A DNA stretch of 64,000 bases, from assembly GCF_003097535.1 (NCBI RefSeq), contig NZ_CP029187.1, positions 2,418,001 to 2,482,000 on the forward strand, written 5' to 3'. A model generated the notes under the pieces. The model ran no database searches and had not been told where the DNA came from. It saw nothing but the letters and a program-made list of their open reading frames with translations. This document shows, piece by piece, positions 28,701-35,854 of the stretch. A program made the translations under genes and the position numbers. How positions within the stretch are numbered: position 1 is the stretch's first letter; each line of letters begins with the position of its first letter. This stretch comes from Flavobacterium pallidum (lineage in GTDB: Bacteria > Bacteroidota > Bacteroidia > Flavobacteriales > Flavobacteriaceae).

Positions 28701-31700
28701 GTTACAACAACCTATACTGTAACGGGAACAACCAACGGCTGCAGTGCCACCAATACGGTCACTGTTTCAGTCATAGCAAATACTCATCCTGTCATCAATG
28801 TTCCAAATGCCACCAAATGTTCAGCGGAACCAGCAATACTATTGTCGGTAAATGATCCCGGAGTGGATGTTACGGTACTTTCTGAAAATTTTGATACCGA
28901 AGCGCCTGATTGGTTGATATCAGGGGAGCCATATTCAGCGGTCGAGGCGGCATGGCAATATGAAGACAGTTTCGTTCCGGGCAATGGAAAACTGGTCAGG
29001 ACACATCCGGGAGATGTATCTCCGTCTGCTTTTGTGTACACCTGGCTGAAGTCGCCTTCCTTCAGTACTGTAGGCCATTCGGATTACAAGCTGACTTTCG
29101 AGCAAAAATATAACAACAGCCCTAATGAATCGGCAATCAGGGTTGAAATATCCACTGATAATGAGGCCAGCTGGACCTTACTCAATGATTATCTGTATGA
29201 CCCTAACGTGGGTTCCGGCACAATGCTGCCTTATACGATTGATTTATCTGCGTATGCCGGCATGCCGGATGTCAGGATCCGGTTTTATACACAAGGTGTT
29301 GGTGCCGGCGAAAGCTGGTATATTGACAATGTAAAAATTATCGCAAACCAATCCCAGACTACGTGGTCGCCTTCAGCAGGATTGTTTTCAGATGCTGCCG
29401 CAACGGTTCCATATGCCGGAGAACCCCTTAGTACGGTGTATGCCCAGCCTGTTGCTACAACCACTTTCACAGCGACCACGCCAGCGCCTTCAGGATGCCA
29501 GGATACACAGAATACTGCTGCCATCACTGTCAATCAAAGCGCAGTGATTACAATTTCAGGGAATACCGCGGTTTGCAACGGGATATCAACAGCATTACAC
29601 GCCAACAGTTCCGTAACAGCTGTAATCGACTGGAGCCCTACGGATGGACTTGACACCACATCAGGTCCGGACGTTATTGCAACCCCGGCAATTACCACTA
29701 CTTACACTGTAACGGCAACGACACCTGACGGCTGTACCAGCACTAAGGATATCACTGTTTTCGTGGCTGCAAATTATCCGGCTACTGTAGAATCGGCATC
29801 CACTGTTACAAAATGCAGTGTTGAAGCGGCTATTCCGTTTAAAGTCACCAATTACCTGATTTCCGAGGATTTTGAGGATAATGCTACGGATTGGGATTAT
29901 AATGCATGGAGTGTTGTTCCGGGGCCTTACGCAAATCAGGCACAGACGCCGGTTTTTACCGGAACCGATAGTATTTTGACCTCGCCGGAATTCAGTACGG
30001 TTGGATTTACAAGCTGCGCACTTGATTTTTATGCCAATTATGTAAACTATGCAGATTACTTCGTAGGGGTTGAAATCACTACGGATAATGGCATCACGTG
30101 GAATGAGGTTGCAAACTATACCAATAGCGGTTTTCAAGGCACGAAGCATATCGATTTAAATGCCTACCTGAACCAGCCGGCATTAAAAGTCAGGTTTCAT
30201 TATGCGGTAGCTTTTGGCATCGTCTGGGAAATCGACAACATAACAATCAGCGGATCAGCAAATACTTCAGTCTGGCTTCCTGCTACAGGGCTTTTTACAG
30301 ACCCCGCTGCGACAACTCCATATACGGGAGGAACTGTTGATGTTGTTTATGCAAATCCTTCTTCAGATGTAAATTATACGGTCACTACAACTTCAGCAGG
30401 TGGCTGCGATTCAACCAATACCATTGCGGTAAATGTTTTGCCGTCTCCGCTGTTGAACATTACAGGCGCAACTGACACCTGCACAGGCACCGGAACGTTG
30501 CTTACAGTAAGCGGAGCGGATACCTATTTATGGAGCCCGTCCACAGGATTAAATACGGACAGCGGTGATGCAGTTATTGCTGACCCTTCCACGACGACAA
30601 CATATACCGTTACAGGAACAACTGCAGGCTGCACTGCCACACAAACGATTACTGTGACACCACATGCACCGATTGCTGCCACCGTTGCTTTTAACAGCGT
30701 GGCAAAATGTGCCAGTACCGGCGCTGTGATGCTGATGGTGAATGACGCTGAACCACCGGTCGTGCTGATCAATGAAGGCTTTGATACGAACGCACCGGGC
30801 TGGACGGTAATTACAGCACCTACAGCAGGTCCTGGCTGGGAGTTTGCAGACAACTGGCCAAGCAGGCAGGCAAGGGCACAGAGAGGTCCCGGCGGCATGG
30901 ATTCACAATTGATTTCTCCTGCTTTCAGTACTGTAGGCCTCACTACATTGAAATTGGATTTTGATTTCGATTATTTCGCCGGATCTGGGAATTTTAATAC
31001 GGCAGCCGTTGAGGTTTCCGGAGATAATGGCACAACATGGGATCAGCTGGTGAATTATGAAGGGCAGTTCCTGAGTTATGCCCACACTACTTTTGATTTA
31101 CAGGCGTATGTAAACCTGCCATCAATTATGATCAGGTTTAATTATGTGAGCAATAGTACCCAACTCTGGAGGCTTGACAACGTTGTGGTAAGCTCAAAAA
31201 TAGCGCATTCATCCTGGTCACCGGTTACAGGCCTGTATATTGATGCTGACGCTACGATTCCTTATAACGGGGAATTGATGGATACGGTTTACGCAGACCC
31301 TTCAGAAACGACAGTGTATACGGCGACCACTACCGCGCCATTCGGCTGTAACACCATCAATACGATTACTGTTAATGTAGGAGAAGCGCCTGTTGTTACA
31401 GTATCAAACGATCAAGCCATTTGTGAAAGTGGGGCAGGAGTGACACTGACAGCTTCAGGAGCAACAAATTATGTGTGGAGCCCTGCCACAGGCCTGAATA
31501 CGACCAATGGTAATACAGTGGTTGCAAGCCCTGCGGTGACCACGACGTATACCGTTAGTGGCGATGATGGCGGATGCACGGATTCCAAAACGGTTACGGT
31601 AACGGTGTATAATAATCAATTGGCGATTACCCCGGCTTCAGCGGCAATCAATTCGGGAGATGCGGTGAGTCTTACTGCAACGGGCGCCGACACGTATTCG

Positions 31701-34085
31701 TGGTCTCCGGCTACAGGCCTGGATACTACGATGGGTGATACCGTTATCGCTTCACCAAACCAGACCACGACATATACCGTTACCGGTACCACGAATACGG
31801 GATGTACGTTTACGAAGTCGGTTACCGTGACAATAAGCATCGTCAATTTCACCGACAATTCGCTGCATTTTGACGGCACGGATGATTATGTAAATATGCC
31901 GAATCCGTCAGTAACCGTACGAGGTAATTTCACTATCGAAGGCTGGTTCAAGCCTGAGGAAGCTACTAAAAGGATGCATATTTTCAGTACCAGGGGTGGC
32001 GGTGATCAGTCGTTTGACCTGCAGATACTGGACGGGCATACTTTCCATGCCGATTTCGGGACGGGAAATTATTGGAACAACACTGCCGCAGACGTAGATT
32101 TCGGCTATGCGCCAGACACGTGGATGCATATTGCCTGTACTTTTGATTTTGACAAATACCTGCTTTATGTCAACGGCAACCTTGTTGGTCAAATCTATCA
32201 TTTTGACAATATACTGCTGCTTGACGGAAATCATTTCCTTTCATTAGGCAACAGCCAGACAGAAGATACTTTTTTCAAAGGTAATATAGACGATGTCAGG
32301 ATCTATGATTATACACGTTCCGGATCTGATATACAGTCCGATATGAATGGCGCCGCTCCCGGCAGCGGCATTGTAGCCCATTATGATTTTAATGTAGGTA
32401 CACCGGGCGGAAACAATACAGGGTTGACGGCTTTACCCGCTTCAATTGGCGGAACCGTTTTTGACGGGACGCTGCATAATTTCAGCCTCATCGGAAATAC
32501 AAGCAACTGGGTGATCGGGCAGTCATTGCCTGGCTATTGCAATAATGTTACGGTTTGGAATGGTACAGCGTGGAGCAACGGTGTTCCCGATATGAATACC
32601 GCTGCGGTCATTTCCGGGAATTACAGCTCAACTGCCAATCTTGATGCCTGTACTTTAATTGTAGGCAATCATGCACAGGTGATAGTAAACGATGGCAATG
32701 ATTTCAATATACAAGGTAAGGTTACCGTTTCGCCGGGTGCAAATATTACGATCAATAATGATGCAAACCTGTTACAGGTACTTGATGTGGCCAATTCCGG
32801 AACGCTTGAGCTGAAAAAAAATGCGGCAATGGTACGCCAGGATTACGTATACTGGTCGGCGCCGGTAGCAGGGCAGAACCTCCTGGATTTCTCAGGGGAG
32901 ACTTTGCCGAACCGTTTTTATACGCTGGATGAAGCAGCAAACAATTTTGCATGGATTAATCCTGCAATCAATGATTTCCAGCCTGCAAAAGGGTTCATGA
33001 TCCGTGCAGCGAATAATTTCATCAATCCGCCTGCGGCACCGCAGCCCTTTATCGGCACATTTACCGGTGTGGCCAATAATGGAAACTTTGATGTTCCTGT
33101 TACGGTTGATGGTTTAGGATACAATCTGATAGGAAACCCGTATCCTTCGACATTGAGTGCAGACCTGTTCTTAGCGCAGAACCCGGGGACACTGTATTTC
33201 TGGACACACAGGGCACAAGGCTCGGCTTCAGGGGCAAATTACTGCAGCTATAATGCATTGGGAGGCACTGCTGCCATAACCGGAGGCGACCAACCAGATG
33301 GATTCATCGCTTCAGGGCAAGGATTTATCCTGCAAGCCGCTACCGCAGCGACAGCCCATTTCGACAACAGCATGAGAAGCGGAAATGATGCAGCGTTCTA
33401 TCGGTCTTCCACTGAAAAACACCGCATCTGGCTGGATCTGAATAGTCCGGTTTCAGGATTAAACCAAATCCTTATCGGATATATGGAAGGCGCTACGGTT
33501 GGGGAGGATATTGCTATAGATGGCAGGCAGATTGAAAGCGGAAGCGCCATTTCCAGCCTCATAAACGGGCAAAGCTACCTCATCCAGGGAAGGCCGCTGC
33601 CATTTGTAAATACGGATGTCGTGCCGCTGAATTTCAATGCTGCAGCTGCCGGTACTTATACTATTGCAATCGACCATGTGGATGGCTTATTTTCGGGCAA
33701 CCAGGAAATTTACCTTAAGGATAATCTCTCAGGCACCATCCAAAGCATCAAAAATACAGGCTACACCTTTGTATCTGCTGAAGGTGTTTTCGCAAACCGT
33801 TTTGAGATCGTCTATACCAATTCGACTTTAGGAACGGAAAATCCTGTAATTGATGGAAATTCCGTAATCGTTTACAAGCAAAATGGCATCCTGAAAATCG
33901 ATAGTGGAAAAATGACCATGCAAACGGTGCGTATCTTTGACATCCGTGGCAGGCTGATTTATACCGCCGACGATGTGGATGCTTCAAAGATCTCCCTGGA
34001 TGATTTGAAAGCGGAACAACAGGTGTTATTGCTACAGATCACTTCTGATAACCAACAGGTGGTCACTAAAAAAGCCGTGTATTAG
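22719..34085 (+). CDS. Giant multi-domain T9SS surface protein (3788 aa)
   Basis: From ATG 22719 the product has a signal peptide (YYSILLVFAVVLQISAQ), LamG domain 1 (about 22-195), a right-handed beta-helix region (about 260-960, many NxI/NNxI turns), an IPT/TIG domain (about 987-1067), an Ig-like domain (about 1071-1162), seven tandem 75-residue repeats with core SWSPSTGLN...TTTYTVTGT (about 1165-1698), then four jelly-roll modules of the LSENFD...WYIDDVKI type alternating with five more repeats, LamG domain 2 (about 3044-3210) and a C-terminal T9SS type C signal (about 3564-3788). It is probably an adhesin or glycan-binding surface protein. A TTG six bases upstream is rejected as start. Confidence 0.9.
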   Translation: MRKIYYSILLVFAVVLQISAQGTGKALDFDGNDDYVTVGAGTPVAGSWTISAWVQPKDATKNMHIFDSRSPSEYGFDMQILNGNTIHCDIGNGTSWKTTTANATYNYTPGVWFHVALSVDYYGYYIYVNGKIIASGPLDYVEDNILIDNNHQLQIGRNPNFNTYFRGAIDEVRVNITSGHPTEAQMTAEMNSPVYTIPSGIISYSFTNAATTANGNNPGQTTVVNSVNGTRYGTMQNFYLQSAIGNWTTDRDYYSVLVNGTTYYQSLAAAFSAINNGVHTGAISVKIIRDSVEPQTPILDASGTGAASYSSINISPVGGVERTITVSGNEGIFIRNAQNVTIDGLNTDGNALTIRNITPGFQTITTFGSTGNNVITRCKLLGSGASGVVSYTTHTVGNSQGNTLSYCTIGPYDSSLPQYGVYLYGDPNPISYSNISNNTIYDYTLSGVYARSKVINITVANNKLFQTVSRAITSDHSAIHLGNSYGANTESVISGNTIGYANSNGTGTYTLTGSGKFTAIDCSFGDSGMGTLEGGMTRIENNTIAGIAMSGTSAANAFNAIHMHHGQCNITGNTIGSLSANGNINYNSTTTAEVNIYGIYKSGIGTFVINSNNIGGITMASSGIVKMKAIGMTGLPQVDGAIHTCNNNIIGGTVANSILNNATASGSDCVGVYAERESTISGNTIRNLTGYSPDINGKVNGVYSFMTFSTNYSPFFYINTNTIYNISNLNASTTGYVVGIENYGYGSVPTTEINRNQIYSIIGNSPTGFISGIKILGKGNFDFKNNMIALGSGISVGATIEGICSPGLNSPNSDITAFNNSIYIGGTQTSGAGNSKAYSVSNARARIYYNNIFANFRSNSGGTGTHCSMDTYTQVNYLAMNNNLYFGNGNGYVMAYVNGLSYPSTNMSGYRNALGAPQETSTIFSNPQFIDATAATPNLHISPTIPTRIESTGGDNTGYPADDFDGETRSSLTPIDIGADAGNFTVFAAPSITSLSSASGCVGTSLTINGNNFYQVTAVRIGSTNCTITANTSNSVTVTIPAVASGTSGVVTIDAFTGSVTGGSTFTIYSAPVITQQPQDPPTICSTAGTALISVSATGATTYQWRRNGINLTNTPPFSNVTTATLTITDPTTAQNGSGFDVLINNPGNCGTVLSTMATLTVVPRPTIGISGLTTVCNGGSTTLTATGATSYSWSPSTGLNTSTGSTVIATPSATTTYTVTGINSSNCSNSQTVTVTVNSLPTADITPSAATICVGSGVTLTASGGTSYSWSPSTGLNTTNGAVVTATPSSTITYTVSVTNANGCISTKTVTVTVNTTLPTVDVTPSAPTICTGNSTTLTATGATTYSWAPATGLSATTGATVIASPASTTTYTITGTTNGCSSTKQVTVSVNVKPSVNITPASVTICSGSGTTLTATGASTYAWSPSTGLSATTGATVTATPTTTTTYTVTGTGSNGCTNTQTVVVTVNTTPSVNVTPASPSVCTGGSVALNATGANSYTWSPATGLNTTTGASVTANPTVTTTYTITGTTNGCSSTRQVTVTVGSQNIDVIAASPNICPGSGTTLTASGATTYTWSPATGLSATTGASVTATPTVTTTYTVVGTTGSCTGSNTITVTVKALPTISVTPSSATICVGSSTSLTANGADTYTWTPSSGLNATTGATVTASPATTTTYTVTGTGTNGCTASQTVTITVTPHTLTTISPAAVTKCQADPAVPIAVTDVEANVTTLSENFDLGVGTWTVSNAGSSPATGNWKSVNSSFGTVKLMQAQGVISSNAVDTKLTSPSFSTMGYEGASLSFKQYYANSIRIAATVQISVDGGTNWQQLADYTFSTYTSLTTMTLDLGNYLNYPNVKIRFFYSAQGATNGWYIDDVKITTVQPTTTWTPVTGLFSNAAGTIPYAGENRLKVYAKPSNTTTYSATTIPASGCPNEVRNATVTVNPMPVIGVSPAATICEGSSTILIANGASGYTWSPSTGLNTTTGGTVIANPSVTTTYTVTGTTNGCSATNTVTVSVIANTHPVINVPNATKCSAEPAILLSVNDPGVDVTVLSENFDTEAPDWLISGEPYSAVEAAWQYEDSFVPGNGKLVRTHPGDVSPSAFVYTWLKSPSFSTVGHSDYKLTFEQKYNNSPNESAIRVEISTDNEASWTLLNDYLYDPNVGSGTMLPYTIDLSAYAGMPDVRIRFYTQGVGAGESWYIDNVKIIANQSQTTWSPSAGLFSDAAATVPYAGEPLSTVYAQPVATTTFTATTPAPSGCQDTQNTAAITVNQSAVITISGNTAVCNGISTALHANSSVTAVIDWSPTDGLDTTSGPDVIATPAITTTYTVTATTPDGCTSTKDITVFVAANYPATVESASTVTKCSVEAAIPFKVTNYLISEDFEDNATDWDYNAWSVVPGPYANQAQTPVFTGTDSILTSPEFSTVGFTSCALDFYANYVNYADYFVGVEITTDNGITWNEVANYTNSGFQGTKHIDLNAYLNQPALKVRFHYAVAFGIVWEIDNITISGSANTSVWLPATGLFTDPAATTPYTGGTVDVVYANPSSDVNYTVTTTSAGGCDSTNTIAVNVLPSPLLNITGATDTCTGTGTLLTVSGADTYLWSPSTGLNTDSGDAVIADPSTTTTYTVTGTTAGCTATQTITVTPHAPIAATVAFNSVAKCASTGAVMLMVNDAEPPVVLINEGFDTNAPGWTVITAPTAGPGWEFADNWPSRQARAQRGPGGMDSQLISPAFSTVGLTTLKLDFDFDYFAGSGNFNTAAVEVSGDNGTTWDQLVNYEGQFLSYAHTTFDLQAYVNLPSIMIRFNYVSNSTQLWRLDNVVVSSKIAHSSWSPVTGLYIDADATIPYNGELMDTVYADPSETTVYTATTTAPFGCNTINTITVNVGEAPVVTVSNDQAICESGAGVTLTASGATNYVWSPATGLNTTNGNTVVASPAVTTTYTVSGDDGGCTDSKTVTVTVYNNQLAITPASAAINSGDAVSLTATGADTYSWSPATGLDTTMGDTVIASPNQTTTYTVTGTTNTGCTFTKSVTVTISIVNFTDNSLHFDGTDDYVNMPNPSVTVRGNFTIEGWFKPEEATKRMHIFSTRGGGDQSFDLQILDGHTFHADFGTGNYWNNTAADVDFGYAPDTWMHIACTFDFDKYLLYVNGNLVGQIYHFDNILLLDGNHFLSLGNSQTEDTFFKGNIDDVRIYDYTRSGSDIQSDMNGAAPGSGIVAHYDFNVGTPGGNNTGLTALPASIGGTVFDGTLHNFSLIGNTSNWVIGQSLPGYCNNVTVWNGTAWSNGVPDMNTAAVISGNYSSTANLDACTLIVGNHAQVIVNDGNDFNIQGKVTVSPGANITINNDANLLQVLDVANSGTLELKKNAAMVRQDYVYWSAPVAGQNLLDFSGETLPNRFYTLDEAANNFAWINPAINDFQPAKGFMIRAANNFINPPAAPQPFIGTFTGVANNGNFDVPVTVDGLGYNLIGNPYPSTLSADLFLAQNPGTLYFWTHRAQGSASGANYCSYNALGGTAAITGGDQPDGFIASGQGFILQAATAATAHFDNSMRSGNDAAFYRSSTEKHRIWLDLNSPVSGLNQILIGYMEGATVGEDIAIDGRQIESGSAISSLINGQSYLIQGRPLPFVNTDVVPLNFNAAAAGTYTIAIDHVDGLFSGNQEIYLKDNLSGTIQSIKNTGYTFVSAEGVFANRFEIVYTNSTLGTENPVIDGNSVIVYKQNGILKIDSGKMTMQTVRIFDIRGRLIYTADDVDASKISLDDLKAEQQVLLLQITSDNQQVVTKKAVY
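26212..27812 (+). repeat. Seven tandem coding repeats of about 75-78 codons in the giant T9SS gene
   Basis: Each unit encodes a Cys-containing strand (TICxGxxxxLTA), a W-S-P-x-T-G-L-N core, an ATPxxTTTYTVTG strand and a GCxxTxTVTVTVN end. Units differ at many third positions, so they are diverged and not freshly copied. Five further single or paired copies occur near 28555, 29540, 30450 and 31390-31840. Confidence 0.85.
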
Positions 34086-34112
34086 TCAGATGTTCAGTTT
34101 AAATTATTTGGT

Positions 34113-34292
34113 ATGAAGAAAAACATTAATACTTCCGATAAATATATCAGGTTCATTGCTGCAGTGCTGTTCCTGCTGCTTTCCCTCATCGCCTGGGATG
34201 ACCGTTTCGTGGGGATTACTTCAGGCGTTATCGGGATTTATCTTTTGCTTACCGTGGTTTTCGGGAGTTGTGTCGTGTATCGTTTTCCTTGA
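34113..34292 (+). CDS. Small YgaP/DUF2892-like membrane protein, probably frameshifted at its end
   Basis: The 59-codon frame begins MKKNINTSDKYIRFIAAVLF and has two hydrophobic segments with the D-R-x-(V/I)-G-I-T-S-G-V-I-G turn typical of the DUF2892 (YgaP transmembrane) family. It stops after VVFGSCVVYRFP. In the family the end usually reads about F-x-x-C-P-x-Y-x-x-x-G-I-N-T-C. Here the +1 frame right after the stop reads EIDTTNTKRN, which resembles that missing end. This suggests a one-base frameshift near 34285-34291, or a shortened product. It follows the giant T9SS gene by 27 bp. Confidence 0.5.
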   Translation: MKKNINTSDKYIRFIAAVLFLLLSLIAWDDRFVGITSGVIGIYLLLTVVFGSCVVYRFP

Positions 34293-34384
34293 GATTGACA
34301 CGACGAACACCAAACGGAATTTATATTTAACCAATCGGCGCCTGCATGATCATCAGAATTAATTAATAACAACCAACTATTTTT

Positions 34385-34412
34385 AAAATGCCCCCAACAG
34401 GGCATTTTTTAT
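34385..34412 (+). terminator. Intrinsic terminator after the DUF2892-like gene
   Basis: AAAATGCCC (34385-34393) pairs with GGGCATTTT (34400-34408), loop CCAACA, followed by T residues. It abuts the -7 box of the nuclease gene. Confidence 0.75.
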
Positions 34413-34413
34413 T

Positions 34414-34421
34414 TATATTTG
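34414..34421 (+). promoter_or_regulatory. -7 promoter box (TATATTTG) of the secreted nuclease gene
   Basis: TATATTTG fits TAnnTTTG, 29 bp before the ATG at 34451. It begins only a few bases after the upstream terminator stem. Confidence 0.45.
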
Positions 34422-34450
34422 AAAATCATTATACGCCAAAAATAAATTTT

Positions 34451-35077
34451 ATGAAAGCCAAAAAACTATTCCTCATTTGGGCATGCTTACTCACGGCAAG
34501 CCTTTCTGCCCAACTCAAAACCGACACCATCGTCAATACGGGTGTTTACAAATCATATTTCTGTTATGCGATTAAGGAGCCGTTGTATGTCACGTATACT
34601 TTATATAAAGGTGGCGGGTCATGCGACCGGGAGCAGGAAAGTTTCCATTTTAAAAAGTGCGGTATAAAAACTGCCTCCGATAAGGATTATTCAGGATCTG
34701 GTTATGACAAGGGCCATCTGGTAAATGCTGAAGACTTCGCATATGATTGTACGATGGAAGAAACCACCTTCTGTTACTACAACTGTCTTCCGCAAACCAT
34801 CGCACTGAACCGCGGCATCTGGAAAACCTGGGAAGAAAAAATTCGCGACAGTTCACAAAAACGCAGACTTTTTATCATTGCAGGTGGTATTTACAGTGAT
34901 AAAACCATTGGGAGCAACAATATCGGCGTTCCGGATTTTTGTTATAAGGTGGTATTGGATGCCAAAACCAGCGAGGTGCTTTGGTGCCTTTTATTTCCAA
35001 ATGACGAAAGCAAACGCGCTACAGCAATCACGCTTGAGGCATTAAAAAGGAAACTTGGTTATGATTTGGTACCCTAA
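34451..35077 (+). CDS. Secreted DNA/RNA non-specific endonuclease (NUC family)
   Basis: From ATG 34451 the 208-residue product has a signal peptide (LFLIWACLLTASLSAQ) and a betabetaalpha-metal nuclease core. The usual DRGH motif reads DKGHLVNAEDFAYD (near residue 87); the metal-binding Asn and following helix read YYNCLPQTIALNRGIWKTWEEKI. The His general base and Asn ligand are present. The enzyme should degrade nucleic acids in the periplasm or outside the cell. No T9SS signal is present. An upstream in-frame TTG/ATG start within the terminator is rejected. Confidence 0.85.
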   Translation: MKAKKLFLIWACLLTASLSAQLKTDTIVNTGVYKSYFCYAIKEPLYVTYTLYKGGGSCDREQESFHFKKCGIKTASDKDYSGSGYDKGHLVNAEDFAYDCTMEETTFCYYNCLPQTIALNRGIWKTWEEKIRDSSQKRRLFIIAGGIYSDKTIGSNNIGVPDFCYKVVLDAKTSEVLWCLLFPNDESKRATAITLEALKRKLGYDLVP

Positions 35078-35168
35078 ATGTTAAATTGAAACAATTGTCA
35101 GAAATACCATAACCTTTTTTTCAGCGGCAGCTATTAATTTTACCATTATAAATCAAAATAGTTTAGCC

Positions 35169-35633
35169 ATGAGAAAATTAGCATTAATACTCGTCAGTGC
35201 ACTTACAATAGCTTCTTGTAAGAACGCCGCAAAAGAACAGGCAGAAGCCGAACAGGCAAAACAGGCCACCATCGATTCTATCAGGGTGGAAGTAGCGGCA
35301 AAACAAGCCGAAGAAGCCAGACAGAAAACCATCGATTCAATGAAAGCTGTAGCTGAAACACAGAGAATACAGAGACAGCATGCCGTTGCTTCAAATTCAT
35401 CCTCTACGACTACCAGCTCGTCAACCACAACCACCACACAGAAGAAGGGTTGGAGTAACACTGCAAAAGGCGCAGTAATCGGGGCCGGTGTAGGTGCTGT
35501 AACCGGTGCTGTAGTATCTAAGCATAAAAAAGGGCAGGGCGCTATCATCGGTGGTGTAGGTGGTGCTATCCTTGGAGCCGGTGTCGGATCTGTAATTGAT
35601 GAAAAAAAGAAGAAAGAGGCAGCAGGACAATAA
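35169..35633 (+). CDS. Glycine-zipper lipoprotein with coiled coil
   Basis: The 154-residue product has a lipoprotein signal (ALILVSALTIASC), a charged A/E/K/Q-rich coiled coil (about residues 22-75) with two copies of the motif TIDS, a Ser/Thr tract (residues 77-92), and a C-terminal glycine zipper of the YMGG type (KGAVIGAGVGAVTGAVV and GAIIGGVGGAILGAGVGSVI) ending in a Lys/Glu tail. Glycine zippers insert into or pack on membranes; the family is common in cell-envelope stress proteins. It stands alone between the nuclease and the MBOAT gene, with its own terminator. Confidence 0.8.
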   Translation: MRKLALILVSALTIASCKNAAKEQAEAEQAKQATIDSIRVEVAAKQAEEARQKTIDSMKAVAETQRIQRQHAVASNSSSTTTSSSTTTTTQKKGWSNTAKGAVIGAGVGAVTGAVVSKHKKGQGAIIGGVGGAILGAGVGSVIDEKKKKEAAGQ

Positions 35634-35660
35634 TCACGACTATCTCTACATATATCCACG

Positions 35661-35692
35661 AAAAACCGGAACTTTTAGTTTCGGTTTTTTTA
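35661..35692 (+). terminator. Intrinsic terminator of the glycine-zipper gene
   Basis: AAAAACCGGAAC (35661-35672) pairs with GTTTCGGTTTTT (35678-35689) with one G-U pair, followed by T residues. Confidence 0.75.
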
Positions 35693-35786
35693 TTGTTGGT
35701 TATGGGGATGAGGTTCTGAAAACGAATTAATTTAAAACTTCACATTTCATTCGTTCCTGCAACCGCACCTTTTTTCAATTCGAATC

Positions 35787-35815
35787 TTGTTTTGGGCAAC
35801 TTTTTACTATTTTTG
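35787..35815 (+). promoter_or_regulatory. Bacteroidota-type promoter of the MBOAT operon (TTG-N18-TATTTTTG)
   Basis: TTG at 35787-35789 and TATTTTTG at 35808-35815 are 18 bp apart, within the range known for the Flavobacterium TTG / TAnnTTTG promoter. The ATG follows at 35855. Confidence 0.45.
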
Positions 35816-35854
35816 GGCAAATGTTAATGAAAACCAAAAACAAATACCTGCGAA

